A stretch of 64,000 bases of DNA, taken from contig CAUEFI010000002.1 of NCBI GenBank assembly GCA_958477305.1, positions 171,777-235,776 of the forward strand. Direction: 5' to 3'. Under the pieces are notes generated by a model. The model saw nothing but the letters and a program-made list of their open reading frames with translations. It did no database searches and was not told the DNA's origin. This stretch comes from HGM12998 sp900756495 (GTDB taxonomy: Bacteria > Bacillota > Clostridia > Oscillospirales > Oscillospiraceae). Positions 24,503-33,342 of this stretch are shown here, one piece after another. The position numbers and the translations under genes are program-made. How positions within the stretch are numbered: the first letter of the stretch is position 1; every line of letters starts with the position of its first letter.

Positions 24503-25546
24503 ATGCAAATGGATACCAGCAGCTGTAAGACGTTTCTTATGGAGACCGCCCGGCGGCTCCTCACCACCGACAGTCCCAGCGGCTTTACCAGCGGCGCGGC
24601 CGACCTGGCCGAGGGCATCGCCCGTGAATTGGGCTATTCCGCCCGCCGGACCAATAAAGGAAATCTCATTATCTCGGTGAAGGGCCGGGAGGCGGGCAGG
24701 CGGATCGGCCTGTGTGCCCATATCGACACACTGGGACTCATGGTCCGCTCCATTACCCCCGACGGGATGCTCATGTTCACCCGGGTGGGCGGCCCTATCC
24801 TCCCCACCCTGGACGGAGAGTACTGCAAGATCTACACTCGGGACGGCCGGGTGTACACTGGTACCATCCTCTCCCTCTCCCCGGCGGCCCATGTCCACGA
24901 CGACGCTGCCAACCGCCCCCGGGACGAGAAGAGCATGGCGGTACGTATTGACGAAAAGGTGCGCTCGAAGGCGGATGTGGAAGCCCTTGGCATTGAGACG
25001 GGGGATTTCGTGTGCTTTGATCCCAAGACAGTGGTAACGGAAAGCGGGTTTCTGAAATCCCGCTTTATCGACGACAAGGGGAGCGCCGCCTGCCTTCTCA
25101 CCCTTCTGAAACTGATGCGGGACGCCGGAGAGGCCCCCCGATATGACACGGAGATTGTCTTTACCGTCCATGAAGAGGTCGGCCATGGCGGCGCTACCAT
25201 CCCGCCGGTAGACGAGCTGCTGGCCGTGGACATGGGCTGTATCGGCGAGGATCTGAGCTGTAGTGAATGTCAGGTCTCCATCTGCGCCAAGGACAACGCC
25301 GGCCCCTACGACTACGGCATGGTCTCCCGGCTGGTGGAGCTGGCAAGAGCCAACGGCATCGACTACGCTGTGGACGTATACCCCCACTATTCCTCCGACG
25401 TGGCTGTGGCCTGGAGGGCTGGAAACGATGCCCGGGCCGCTCTCATCGGTCCCGGCGTCCATGCCTCTCACGGTATGGAGCGCACCCATTTTGACGGTAT
25501 GCGGAATACCATTGCGCTTACGGCGCTGTACCTGGAGTGCGGCTAA
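24503..25546 (+). CDS. M42 family metallo-aminopeptidase
   Basis: 347 residues. M42 (glutamyl-aminopeptidase/cellulase M) enzymes are cytosolic two-metal aminopeptidases forming tetrahedral dodecamers. Metal-site and catalytic segments are visible: CAHIDTLG (His73, Asp75), FIDDKGS (Asp190 or 191), TVHEEVGHGG (Glu224, Glu225), AVDMG (Asp243) and a C-terminal HGMERTHFDG. AAGGAGG sits 6 bases before ATG 24503. The length matches the family. It probably trims peptides in the cytosol. Confidence 0.93.
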   Translation: MQMDTSSCKTFLMETARRLLTTDSPSGFTSGAADLAEGIARELGYSARRTNKGNLIISVKGREAGRRIGLCAHIDTLGLMVRSITPDGMLMFTRVGGPILPTLDGEYCKIYTRDGRVYTGTILSLSPAAHVHDDAANRPRDEKSMAVRIDEKVRSKADVEALGIETGDFVCFDPKTVVTESGFLKSRFIDDKGSAACLLTLLKLMRDAGEAPRYDTEIVFTVHEEVGHGGATIPPVDELLAVDMGCIGEDLSCSECQVSICAKDNAGPYDYGMVSRLVELARANGIDYAVDVYPHYSSDVAVAWRAGNDARAALIGPGVHASHGMERTHFDGMRNTIALTALYLECG

Positions 25547-25569
25547 GATAACAGGGGGTGCCCGGCCTT

Positions 25570-26733
25570 CTAGTTCCCTTCCCGGGCGGCACAGTCAGCC
25601 GGTGCCGCCCGCCAAAAAACAGCCGACCCAACGCCGCAGCAGGCTACACCGAAGGCCAGCGCAGTCCCCACCCCTGTGTCGGCCAGCGCCCCGAAGACGG
25701 GATTGAGGGCCAGGGCGCACAAGTCCAGAAGCATGGCGTTGCAGGAGAGCTGCGCAGCTCTGCCCGCCGGTGGCGCCAGCTCATTCTGTATCGTCAGGGA
25801 GAGAGGGGTGCACAGCGCCCGGACGGCCCGCAGCGTTATCACGCCGGCCACTGCCGCCAACGGCCCCGCCCAGGCCGCCATCACGGCGCAGGCTACGCCC
25901 CCTGCCGCCATCAGCGCCGTCCCGGCCCGCCGTTCTCCCAGGCGGCGGGTCAGCCGGTGGGAGAGGCCGCCGGACAGCCCCACTACTGCAGCGGCGGCCT
26001 GAAGCGCGCCGAACCAGCGCTGATCAATCCCAGCGCGCAGGTACTGGAGCTGGTTGAGAAAGACCGTTCCCATCTGGGCCGTCTGATCCAACAGGCAGAA
26101 GGCCAGCAGGATGGGCGCCAGTCTCCGGGTCCCCAGCAGCAGCGTACCTATGCGGGGGCGTTCCGTTCCTGCCGCCGCCACCTTGCCCACTTCCGGCTCT
26201 GTCCAGCCCAAAGCCAGCAGAGCGGCGGCAGTATAGGACAGGACAGTGAGCAGAGCGGCCAGGCGGTAATTCCCCTGCAACAGGGGCCACGACAGCGCTG
26301 CCAAGAGCATTCCGGCGGTCTGAACGGCCTCCCAGCGGGAGAAAGCGCGGCGTCTCTCCCCGGTATCCGAGCAACAGGAGAAGAGAAAGGCGGAGTCACA
26401 CCCCGACAGTCCGGCCAGCGTCACCGATAAAACCACCCGCTCGGCCAGAAAGCCGCCAAAGGTGTGTGCCCGCCAGAAGATCACCTTGGACAGGGCAAAG
26501 AGGGCACAGCAGAATACCAAGGTCTTTCGGTGCCCCAGAGCGTCGGCCCAACGCCCCCAAGGGATCTCCAGGGCCACCATAAGTCCAAGGGAGATACTCT
26601 CGATCGCCCCAATCTGCAGCAAACTCAGGCCGCTGGCCTGACGGTACAATGTAGCCACAGGGCTGTAAAAGACCATTCCCTGTAGAAAAAAGACAGCATA
26701 AAAGAGCGCGATATTGCGCCGCTTCCGATCCAT
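25570..26733 (-). CDS. MFS transporter
   Basis: 387 residues with 10-12 hydrophobic segments. The loop after helix 2 reads EIPWGRWADALGHRKTL, the major-facilitator signature; a second conserved loop is SHRLTRRLGERRAG. The sequence is alanine- and leucine-rich throughout. The start is preceded by GGGAGG. The substrate is unknown. It lies downstream of the GH13 gene on the same strand, separated by 119 bases, so a role in sugar or oligosaccharide export is possible but unsupported. Confidence 0.85.
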   Translation of the reverse strand: MDRKRRNIALFYAVFFLQGMVFYSPVATLYRQASGLSLLQIGAIESISLGLMVALEIPWGRWADALGHRKTLVFCCALFALSKVIFWRAHTFGGFLAERVVLSVTLAGLSGCDSAFLFSCCSDTGERRRAFSRWEAVQTAGMLLAALSWPLLQGNYRLAALLTVLSYTAAALLALGWTEPEVGKVAAAGTERPRIGTLLLGTRRLAPILLAFCLLDQTAQMGTVFLNQLQYLRAGIDQRWFGALQAAAAVVGLSGGLSHRLTRRLGERRAGTALMAAGGVACAVMAAWAGPLAAVAGVITLRAVRALCTPLSLTIQNELAPPAGRAAQLSCNAMLLDLCALALNPVFGALADTGVGTALAFGVACCGVGSAVFWRAAPADCAAREGN

Positions 26734-26852
26734 TTCAAGTTTCCTCCCAATGATTGGTATGGCAACATACCCGCCTTTCGGCGGGCTGTCCGGCCATATG
26801 GAAGGAACGCTTTAGATCGGACGGCGCATATCGTGCTCCTCTCTTTCACGCA

Positions 26853-28679
26853 TTATAACAGTTCAAACCGGGTCTTACAGCCGGGACTGGCCGTCAGCCG
26901 TCCTGTCATCGGCGGCAGCAGCAGCGGATCGTCTGACCAGGGAATCTCCACCTGTGCGGGCTCCTCTCCGGCATTGACGGCGCAGAGCACCGTTTCGCTA
27001 TCCAAATTTCTGGTAAACGCCAGCACCCGGCCCTCCGCCTTAATATACCGGATATCCCCGCGGCGCAGCGGCGCAAGCCTTTGCCGGGCCGCCCCCAGCG
27101 CCTTAAACCAGGACAGCAGCCCCCCGTCCTCCGCGCCCCATGGAAAGGTGCGGCGGTTAAAGGGATCCTCAAAGCCCTCCATCCCCGCCTCGTCCCCATA
27201 ATAGACGGTGGGGGATCCGGGAAAGGCAAAGAGAATCAGAGCGCCCAGCCTGAGCCTGCTCACTGCCAACCTGCGCTGTTCCGGTGAGAGACGGTGATCT
27301 GCCCGCCAGGCCTTGGTACACTCCCGCCGGTCGCTCCCCTCTCCCAGCAGGGTTAGGATCCGCACCGTGTCGTGAGTTCCCAGGGCGTTCATAGCCCCAT
27401 GGAATGCAAACGGCGGGTAATTCTCGCGCAGCTGCTCCATCTCCTCCATAAAGCGGGCCGCATCCCCTCCCAGCAGGTATGCGATCAGCGCGCTGCGGAA
27501 GGGGTAATTCATCAGACCGTCGCAGTGTCCGCCCCAAATATGGCGGCGGCGGACCCCGTAGGCGATCTTGTTGGATCCGTCCTCCCAAACCTCGCCGACG
27601 ATGACGGCATCGGGTTTTTCCGCCCGAATGGCCGCGTGGAGGCCGTGGACAAAGTCGTCGGGCAGCTCGTCGGCCACGTCAAGGCGCCAGCCGTCCGCCC
27701 CGGCCCGAAGCCACCGGCGGACAATGCTGTCCCTGTTCCCGAAGATATAGTCCCGGTAGCCGGGGTCAGCCTCATTGACCGCCGGCAGAGAATAGATTCC
27801 CCACCAGGAGTCATACCGGTCGGGCCAATGCTGAAAGCTGAACCAGGAATAGTAGAGGGATTCCCGGGACTGATGGGCGCCCAGGCCCGGGTAGGAACCA
27901 TCGCCGTTAAAGTAGCGGCTGACAAAGCCGGTATGGTTAAAGACCCCGTCCAGCATTACCCGCATTCCCAGCGCATGGGCCTCCCTGCACAGGGCGGAGA
28001 ACTCGCTCTCCTCACCCAGCATGGGATCGATCTTCTCATAGTCCCCCGTGCCGTAGCGGTGGTTCTCCGCCCCCTCAAAGATAGGACAGAAATAGATGGT
28101 CTCCACCCCCAGCTCCTGCAGATAGGGCAGCTTCTCCCGTACGCCGGCCAGGCTTCCGCCAAAAAAGTCCCGGTTGCGGATCTCACCGTTGGCGTCAGGC
28201 CGGTACTCAGGCTCCTCGCCCCAGTCACAGTGCACCCAGCGCCCCCCAACCATACCATCCGGGCTGGGGACTGCCAGACGGCAAAAGCGATCTGGAAATA
28301 TTTGATAGGTCATTCCGTCCCCAAACCAGGCAGGTACGGCTTCAGCGCCGTCATACACCGTAAGCTGGCGTTCTGGCAGCTCCAGGCTGCGCCCGTCCAA
28401 TCCCTCCAGCCGGAAAGCATACCACACCAGGCCCACGTAATCCCTGGTATCCAGCTCTGCGGAGAACAGGTCCCGCTCCCCCTCTATACCGCTCCAGGGC
28501 ATAGAGACGGTGCGGACCGCATCTGCTCTCTGCTCAAACCGCGCAGTGAGCAGCGCCCGGGAAAAGCCCATAGCCCGGGGTGGACGGAGGGTCAGTTTTA
28601 CCTGTGTCCCTGAGGGCACCGCCCCATAGGGCTTTTTATAGCGGGCATCACGGGCGTTGAAGATCTGCGGATCGGTCAT
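26853..28679 (-). CDS. GH13 alpha-amylase-family glycosidase
   Basis: 608 residues, cytosolic (no signal peptide). An N-terminal beta-sandwich (about 1-115) is followed by a (beta/alpha)8 barrel. The catalytic residues are visible: nucleophile Asp334 (GWRLDVADE), acid/base Glu363 (GEVWED) and Asp437 (LGTHDT). YQIFPDRF and GGSLAGVREKLPYLQELGV are typical of the neopullulanase/maltogenic-amylase subfamily acting on malto-oligosaccharides or cyclodextrins; the subfamily is inferred. The start ATG 28679 has AAGGATG upstream. It is at the tail of the cell-elongation gene cluster, 64 bases after the PBP2 stop codon. Confidence 0.93.
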   Translation of the reverse strand: MTDPQIFNARDARYKKPYGAVPSGTQVKLTLRPPRAMGFSRALLTARFEQRADAVRTVSMPWSGIEGERDLFSAELDTRDYVGLVWYAFRLEGLDGRSLELPERQLTVYDGAEAVPAWFGDGMTYQIFPDRFCRLAVPSPDGMVGGRWVHCDWGEEPEYRPDANGEIRNRDFFGGSLAGVREKLPYLQELGVETIYFCPIFEGAENHRYGTGDYEKIDPMLGEESEFSALCREAHALGMRVMLDGVFNHTGFVSRYFNGDGSYPGLGAHQSRESLYYSWFSFQHWPDRYDSWWGIYSLPAVNEADPGYRDYIFGNRDSIVRRWLRAGADGWRLDVADELPDDFVHGLHAAIRAEKPDAVIVGEVWEDGSNKIAYGVRRRHIWGGHCDGLMNYPFRSALIAYLLGGDAARFMEEMEQLRENYPPFAFHGAMNALGTHDTVRILTLLGEGSDRRECTKAWRADHRLSPEQRRLAVSRLRLGALILFAFPGSPTVYYGDEAGMEGFEDPFNRRTFPWGAEDGGLLSWFKALGAARQRLAPLRRGDIRYIKAEGRVLAFTRNLDSETVLCAVNAGEEPAQVEIPWSDDPLLLPPMTGRLTASPGCKTRFELL

Positions 28680-28743
28680 GCAATCATCCTTCATGGAGAA
28701 TTTTACCGAGGACACCCTGCGCACAGGACAAAAGTCCACCAGC

Positions 28744-30864
28744 CTACCGCAGCAGGGTGTTTTCTGTGCTGATAGCTTCAATCGTATCCTCGGCGTTAAA
28801 GTAGTAGCTGAGGATATCGGCTGCGACGGCGGCCAGCTCTGTACCGCCGCCGCCCTTTTCCGCCACAATGGCGATGGCAATTTCCGGGTCCTCATAGGGG
28901 GCAAAGCAGACAAACACGGCATTGGCCTCCGAGGTGGAAGCCACCTGAGCCGTACCGGTCTTGGCGCCCACCGAGACATTCAGGTCGGCAAAATACTTGG
29001 CGGCAGTACCGTCTCCGCTGGCCACCTGCCGCATTCCCTCCAGCACGGCGGAGAGATTCTCAGGCGCGATGTCTATGGTGTCCAGCGGTTCCGGCTCGTA
29101 CTCCTCCACCACCTGGGAAAAGTCGTTGGTCTTCACGGTCTTGAGCAGGTGGACCGGATAGTGCTTGCCCCCATTGGCCAGGGTGGCCACGTAATTGGCC
29201 AGCTGGAGGGGGGTGCAGCGGGTATTTTCCTGGCCAATGGCCGCATACATCGTGTTTCCCTCGTACCAGGTCTGGTTCAGGGACTCGGTATATTCCGGAC
29301 TGGAGACCACACCATCGTTATCCCCTATCTCAATCCCCGTGTGCTCTCCCAATCCAAACATCCTGGCATACAGATTCAGCCGCTCGATACCCAGCTGCCG
29401 TCCTGCATCATAGAAAAAAATATTGCAGGAGTCCTTGATGGCCTCGGTCACATTCTCCCAGCCGTGGGTACTGCCGTACTGGCGGTAGATCCAGCACATA
29501 GGCTGATCCTGGATGCGGGGATAATACTTGTAGCGTCCCTCACATTTAAACTCAGTATCGGTGTCTATAATATCCTCCTCCAGGGCTCCAATGGCGGTAA
29601 TCATCTTGAAGGTGGAGCCGGGGGAGTAGGTTCCCAGTATGGCTCGGTTATAGAGGGGCTTGAGGGGATCCTCCGACACTGCGTCGTAGTTGGCCTGGTT
29701 GGAGTAGAGGGTGGACAGGTCAAAAGTCGGGTAGGAGGCCAGTGCGAGTACCCCGCCGGTCATATCCAGCACCACGGCGGCAGCACCCTCGGTCTGTTCG
29801 GAGGGGAGCTGTGGGATCCGCTCGGCCAGGGAGCGCTCTACCACCTCCTGGAGCTTGATATCTAGTGTCATGATGACGTTGTTACCTGGCTCAGGCGACA
29901 GAACCTCTCCGGTCTCAAGATCGGTATCCCAGCTCTCTGAGACAATCTTTCCGCTGGTGGAGAGCTCCAGCGTTCTAACGCCCGGCCTGCCCCGCAGATA
30001 TTCCTCAAAGGCCTTTTCCACTCCGTCCTTACCCACGGTGTCGTCCATATTATAGCCCTTTGCCTTATATGACTCCCACTCTTCGGCCCAGATAGCGCCC
30101 ACCCGCCCCAGCAGATGGGCGGCATAAGACGTGTTATACTCGCGTACAGTAGCGGTCTCAATACGGACTCCGCGGAGATTGCGCTCCTTCACTGCCGCAA
30201 TAAAATCCACATCCACGTCCTGTGTAAAGACATACGCCGTGCGCACAATATCACTGGCGCGGTAGCGCAGCTCACACAGCACCCCCACCAGAGCTCTGGC
30301 ATCGGTGTCGGAGACCGCCGCGTCAATCTCAAAAAATTCCCGAAGGGCACTCATCGCCTCCTCCGCAGTGGGATCCCGGTCTAACGCTCTCAAGCTCTTC
30401 AGATTGAGAGTGTCCAAAAGCCGGCCAAAACTGGTGCGGGTTTCCGTGGTGGTTCCGTCCCCATTTGTCTTGACAGCGGTAAGCGGCTCGGCACTGGTAT
30501 AGACAAACGGGGCGGTTTCACTGATTGGAATGGTATCGGTCCAGGCCTGTCCGTGAGCGCGGCAAACGGCTATCAGCTCCAGCAGGTTTGGGTTGCGCTC
30601 CTCCTCTTTGCCCATAAGCGAGGTGTCCAGTGTCACCTGATAGGTGGCCCGGTTGGAGACCAGTACCCGGCCATACCGATCCAGGAGCTCTCCTCTGGCG
30701 GCCTCTACCGTCTCTTTATTGGCTATCTTTCGGTTCGACTGCTCCAGATAGTAGGCCCCGTTGACCTTCTGCAGATTGTACAACACCCCAAAAAAGATCA
30801 GCAGCAGGGCACACATCACCGCTACAATCATATGAATACGGGTATGAAATTGCTTTCCTTCCAT
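28744..30864 (-). CDS. mrdA: Penicillin-binding protein 2 (elongation transpeptidase)
   Basis: 706 residues, a class B PBP. One membrane helix (about 10-31) is followed by the dimerisation domain (ARGELLDRYGRVL) and the transpeptidase. The active-site serine is Ser417 in GSTFKM, the second motif is SCN, and the third is KTGT (Lys635). It cross-links peptidoglycan in the elongasome with RodA and MreBCD. The start ATG 30864 has a perfect AAGGAGG upstream. It follows mreD with an 11-base gap, the usual mreC-mreD-mrdA order. RodA is not in the window. Confidence 0.95.
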   Translation of the reverse strand: MEGKQFHTRIHMIVAVMCALLLIFFGVLYNLQKVNGAYYLEQSNRKIANKETVEAARGELLDRYGRVLVSNRATYQVTLDTSLMGKEEERNPNLLELIAVCRAHGQAWTDTIPISETAPFVYTSAEPLTAVKTNGDGTTTETRTSFGRLLDTLNLKSLRALDRDPTAEEAMSALREFFEIDAAVSDTDARALVGVLCELRYRASDIVRTAYVFTQDVDVDFIAAVKERNLRGVRIETATVREYNTSYAAHLLGRVGAIWAEEWESYKAKGYNMDDTVGKDGVEKAFEEYLRGRPGVRTLELSTSGKIVSESWDTDLETGEVLSPEPGNNVIMTLDIKLQEVVERSLAERIPQLPSEQTEGAAAVVLDMTGGVLALASYPTFDLSTLYSNQANYDAVSEDPLKPLYNRAILGTYSPGSTFKMITAIGALEEDIIDTDTEFKCEGRYKYYPRIQDQPMCWIYRQYGSTHGWENVTEAIKDSCNIFFYDAGRQLGIERLNLYARMFGLGEHTGIEIGDNDGVVSSPEYTESLNQTWYEGNTMYAAIGQENTRCTPLQLANYVATLANGGKHYPVHLLKTVKTNDFSQVVEEYEPEPLDTIDIAPENLSAVLEGMRQVASGDGTAAKYFADLNVSVGAKTGTAQVASTSEANAVFVCFAPYEDPEIAIAIVAEKGGGGTELAAVAADILSYYFNAEDTIEAISTENTLLR

Positions 30865-30874
30865 CGGGGCCTCC

Positions 30875-31387
30875 TTAGAATACCGTCCGCTTGGGCACAC
30901 GGTTAAACACCCAGCGAAACAGGGCATAGACAGGGAAGACAAAGAGGAGGGACCACAGAACCTCAGGCACTGCCACTGCCAGCAGGGCGGCAGGTCCGGC
31001 CACGCCGGTCAGCAATCGGTAGAAGACCCGGACAGCATCTATGATCACCAAGGAGGTCAGTGAACACAGCAGGCAGCCGGCTAGGTTTTGCCGCAGGCCA
31101 AAGCGGGAGGCCACGCCCGCTCCCGTCCCCAGAAGGGCCATTCCAATGGTCCAAGCTCCAGAAGCGCCAAAATAGACTGCATCACAAAGGACGCCCACTG
31201 CAAGACCAAAGCCGGCCCCAGCCACACCGCCCTCCAGCACCGCTACTGCGACAGCTGCCAGAGGAAGAAGCAGGGGAAAAGCCCCAGGAAATGGGAGGCG
31301 GTTGAGCACCAGCACCTCCAGCAGCCACACAGGAATGACTGCCAAGCCATAGGCTCCCCACTTAATACAATAATCGCTGGTTGTCAT
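30875..31387 (-). CDS. mreD: Rod shape-determining protein MreD
   Basis: 170 residues and nearly all hydrophobic, with five to six membrane segments. Identification rests on size, topology, the GxxxGLxVGxLxDxxY-type segment (GFGLAVGVLCDAVYFG) and its place between mreC and PBP2. MreD is an inner-membrane component of the elongasome. The start ATG 31387 has GGAG 9 bases upstream, and the gap to mreC is 6 bases. Confidence 0.9.
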   Translation of the reverse strand: MTTSDYCIKWGAYGLAVIPVWLLEVLVLNRLPFPGAFPLLLPLAAVAVAVLEGGVAGAGFGLAVGVLCDAVYFGASGAWTIGMALLGTGAGVASRFGLRQNLAGCLLCSLTSLVIIDAVRVFYRLLTGVAGPAALLAVAVPEVLWSLLFVFPVYALFRWVFNRVPKRTVF

Positions 31388-31393
31388 AGGGCG

Positions 31394-32236
31394 TTACTCC
31401 ACAATATCAAAATCCTTGATGACGAACACCTGCTTGAGGCTGTCCAGGTCGGCCTCTGGAACAATTACGGCATAGCGGGCCATGCCGGAGGCCTCTGTGT
31501 GAACCTCTTCGATATGTCCCACCACCAATCCCGATGGATAGATCCCCTCCCGGCTCAGTGTGAGCACCTGATCTCCCGCGATCAATTCCGTGCTGTCAGG
31601 CAGGTAAGTCAGCTTGAGGCGGCCTTCTCCCATGAGGGAAAAGTCCCCCTCCAGGACAGCAGCCTCATCAGTGCGGGCGAGAAGCGCCCCCATCTGGATC
31701 TCAGCATCCACCACTGTGCGTACTTCGGCCCAATTGGTCCCTATTTCAGCCACCACGCCAACCAGATTTCCGTAATCGTCCAACACACAGTCATCTACGG
31801 CGATATCCGCGTTGCTCCCCTTGCTGATGGTAAAGGTGGAGGACCAGTTGGAGTTGCCGTGGGCAGTGACGGTAGCCGATTCAAACGTCAGGTCCTTTCG
31901 CTTTTCGGCCAGACCAATAAAATTGCGCAGTCGCTCATTCTCCCGGCTTGCCGCAGCCCCCTCCCGGGCCTGCTCCTCCAGTTCGGCGATCTGTTGCCGC
32001 AGGCGTTCGATCTCCTCCTGCATGGCATCCCGCTCGTATGCGCTGCTGTACCGCTCCTCGGTCCAGGCAGCAATAGAACTGCTCAGGCTACGGGCTGGCG
32101 TACTCACCCAGTTAAAAAAATTGGCCATGGGATTGGCCACTCCCCCGAGCGCCGAGGTTACCACAAAGGTAATCACAGCCACCAGGGCGGCGGCAATTAA
32201 AATCAAGATTCCATTCTGCCGGAAAAAGTCTTTCAC
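31394..32236 (-). CDS. mreC: Rod shape-determining protein MreC
   Basis: 280 residues with a GTG start (CAGGAGC upstream). One N-terminal membrane helix (about 10-30), a coiled coil (about 65-105, REEIERLRQQIAELEEQ-like), then the beta-barrel domain with DCVLDDYGNLVGVV and LTYLPDSTELIAGDQVLTL. MreC is the extracellular scaffold of the elongasome and contacts PBP2. It is separated from maf by 4 bases. mreB, which often precedes mreC, is not found here. Confidence 0.93.
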   Translation of the reverse strand: MKDFFRQNGILILIAAALVAVITFVVTSALGGVANPMANFFNWVSTPARSLSSSIAAWTEERYSSAYERDAMQEEIERLRQQIAELEEQAREGAAASRENERLRNFIGLAEKRKDLTFESATVTAHGNSNWSSTFTISKGSNADIAVDDCVLDDYGNLVGVVAEIGTNWAEVRTVVDAEIQMGALLARTDEAAVLEGDFSLMGEGRLKLTYLPDSTELIAGDQVLTLSREGIYPSGLVVGHIEEVHTEASGMARYAVIVPEADLDSLKQVFVIKDFDIVE

Positions 32237-32240
32237 TCTC

Positions 32241-32846
32241 TTAGCTCCTGTTTGACGCGCGGGCAGCGGCCAGATTCAGGCAGTCTACCCCCATGCCGGC
32301 CAGAATCCGTCCCAGGCGGCATACCGGCAGGCCCATAACGTTATAATAGTCTCCGGAGATCCCCTCCACCAGGAGCGCGCCATAACCTTGAATCCCATAA
32401 GCGCCCGCCTTGTCCATAGGTTCCCCGGTCGCGATATACGCCTCCACCTCTGTCTGGGACAGCGCCCGGAAGGTGACTTCCGTCATTTCATGCTCCGTAT
32501 AGGCCTCCTGTCCCCGCAGGACGGTGAGACCGGTATATACCTGATGGCGACGGCCCGAGAGGGCGGAGAGCATCTGCCGGGCCGCCGCCTCATCCGCCGG
32601 CTTGCCCAACACAGCGCCATCCAATGTTACCACAGTATCTGCGGCGAGGACGATGGCGTCTGGCCTCTCCTGCGCCTGCACAGTCAAAGCTTTCCGGCGG
32701 GAGAGCGTCTCCACCAGCTCAGCGGGGGAGAGGGCCGGGTCAGCGGTCTCATCCGCAGCTGATGCCACAACACGGAATTCCCGGATCCCCATCCGTTCCA
32801 GAAGCTCCCGGCGGCGCGGGGATTGGGAGGCGAGAATGATCTCCAT
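32241..32846 (-). CDS. maf: Maf family nucleoside triphosphate pyrophosphatase
   Basis: 201 residues. The N-terminal LASQSPRRRELLERMG is the Maf signature. DAIVLAADTVVTLDG with the catalytic Asp, GKPADEAAARQML and ITGEPMDKAGAYGIQG-like segments complete it. Maf proteins hydrolyse non-canonical NTPs (dTTP, UTP, m7GTP or m5UTP depending on subgroup) in the cytosol. AGAGGAA precedes ATG 32846. It sits in the mre operon, as in Bacillus. Confidence 0.93.
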   Translation of the reverse strand: MEIILASQSPRRRELLERMGIREFRVVASAADETADPALSPAELVETLSRRKALTVQAQERPDAIVLAADTVVTLDGAVLGKPADEAAARQMLSALSGRRHQVYTGLTVLRGQEAYTEHEMTEVTFRALSQTEVEAYIATGEPMDKAGAYGIQGYGALLVEGISGDYYNVMGLPVCRLGRILAGMGVDCLNLAAARASNRS

Positions 32847-32878
32847 CGTATGTTCCTCTTTTCTCTGTGTGTAGAACG

Positions 32879-33322
32879 CTATTTCCCCGTAGACCCAAAT
32901 CCGCCGGCCCCACGGGCAGTATCCGGGAGTTCCTCCAGCTCCAGCACGGCAGCCCGGGCCACCGGAACCACCATAAGCTGGGCGATCCGGTCACCGGGCT
33001 GGATGGTATAGGGGATGTCAGACAGGTTGGTAAGTCCCACCCGGATCTCCCCCCGGTAGTCGCTGTCGATGACCCCTACGCCGTTCGAGAGGGCAATCCC
33101 ATGCTTGATCCCCAGGCCCGACCGTGCGAAGATCAGCGCCACCCAGCCAGCGTCGGGCAGAGCGATGGCAAGCCCTGTGGGGATAGACACCAGAGCCCGG
33201 GGAGCCACCGTCAGCGGCTCTTCCAGAAGGGCGGCCAAGTCCATAGCGGCTGCGCCGGGCGTCTGGTAGGCGGGGAGCTGAACCCGTGGGTCCAGCCGTT
33301 TGACAAACAGCTTGGTGTGCAT
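32879..33322 (-). CDS. dut: dUTP diphosphatase
   Basis: 147 residues, trimeric dUTPase. All five motifs are visible: PGAAAMDL, ARSGLGIKHG, GVIDSDYRGEIRV, PGDRIAQLMV and the C-terminal glycine-rich arm ARGAGGFGSTGK. It hydrolyses dUTP to dUMP and keeps uracil out of DNA. The start has AAGGAGAT upstream. It lies between the U32 peptidase and maf in the same direction. Confidence 0.96.
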   Translation of the reverse strand: MHTKLFVKRLDPRVQLPAYQTPGAAAMDLAALLEEPLTVAPRALVSIPTGLAIALPDAGWVALIFARSGLGIKHGIALSNGVGVIDSDYRGEIRVGLTNLSDIPYTIQPGDRIAQLMVVPVARAAVLELEELPDTARGAGGFGSTGK

Positions 33323-33342
33323 ATCTTATCTCCTTCATATTC

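Noticed and set aside
24431..25489. Long minus-strand extension of the YbaK gene
   Set aside because: The extension is antisense to the M42 peptidase; the YbaK domain starts cleanly at 24430 with its own ribosome binding site.
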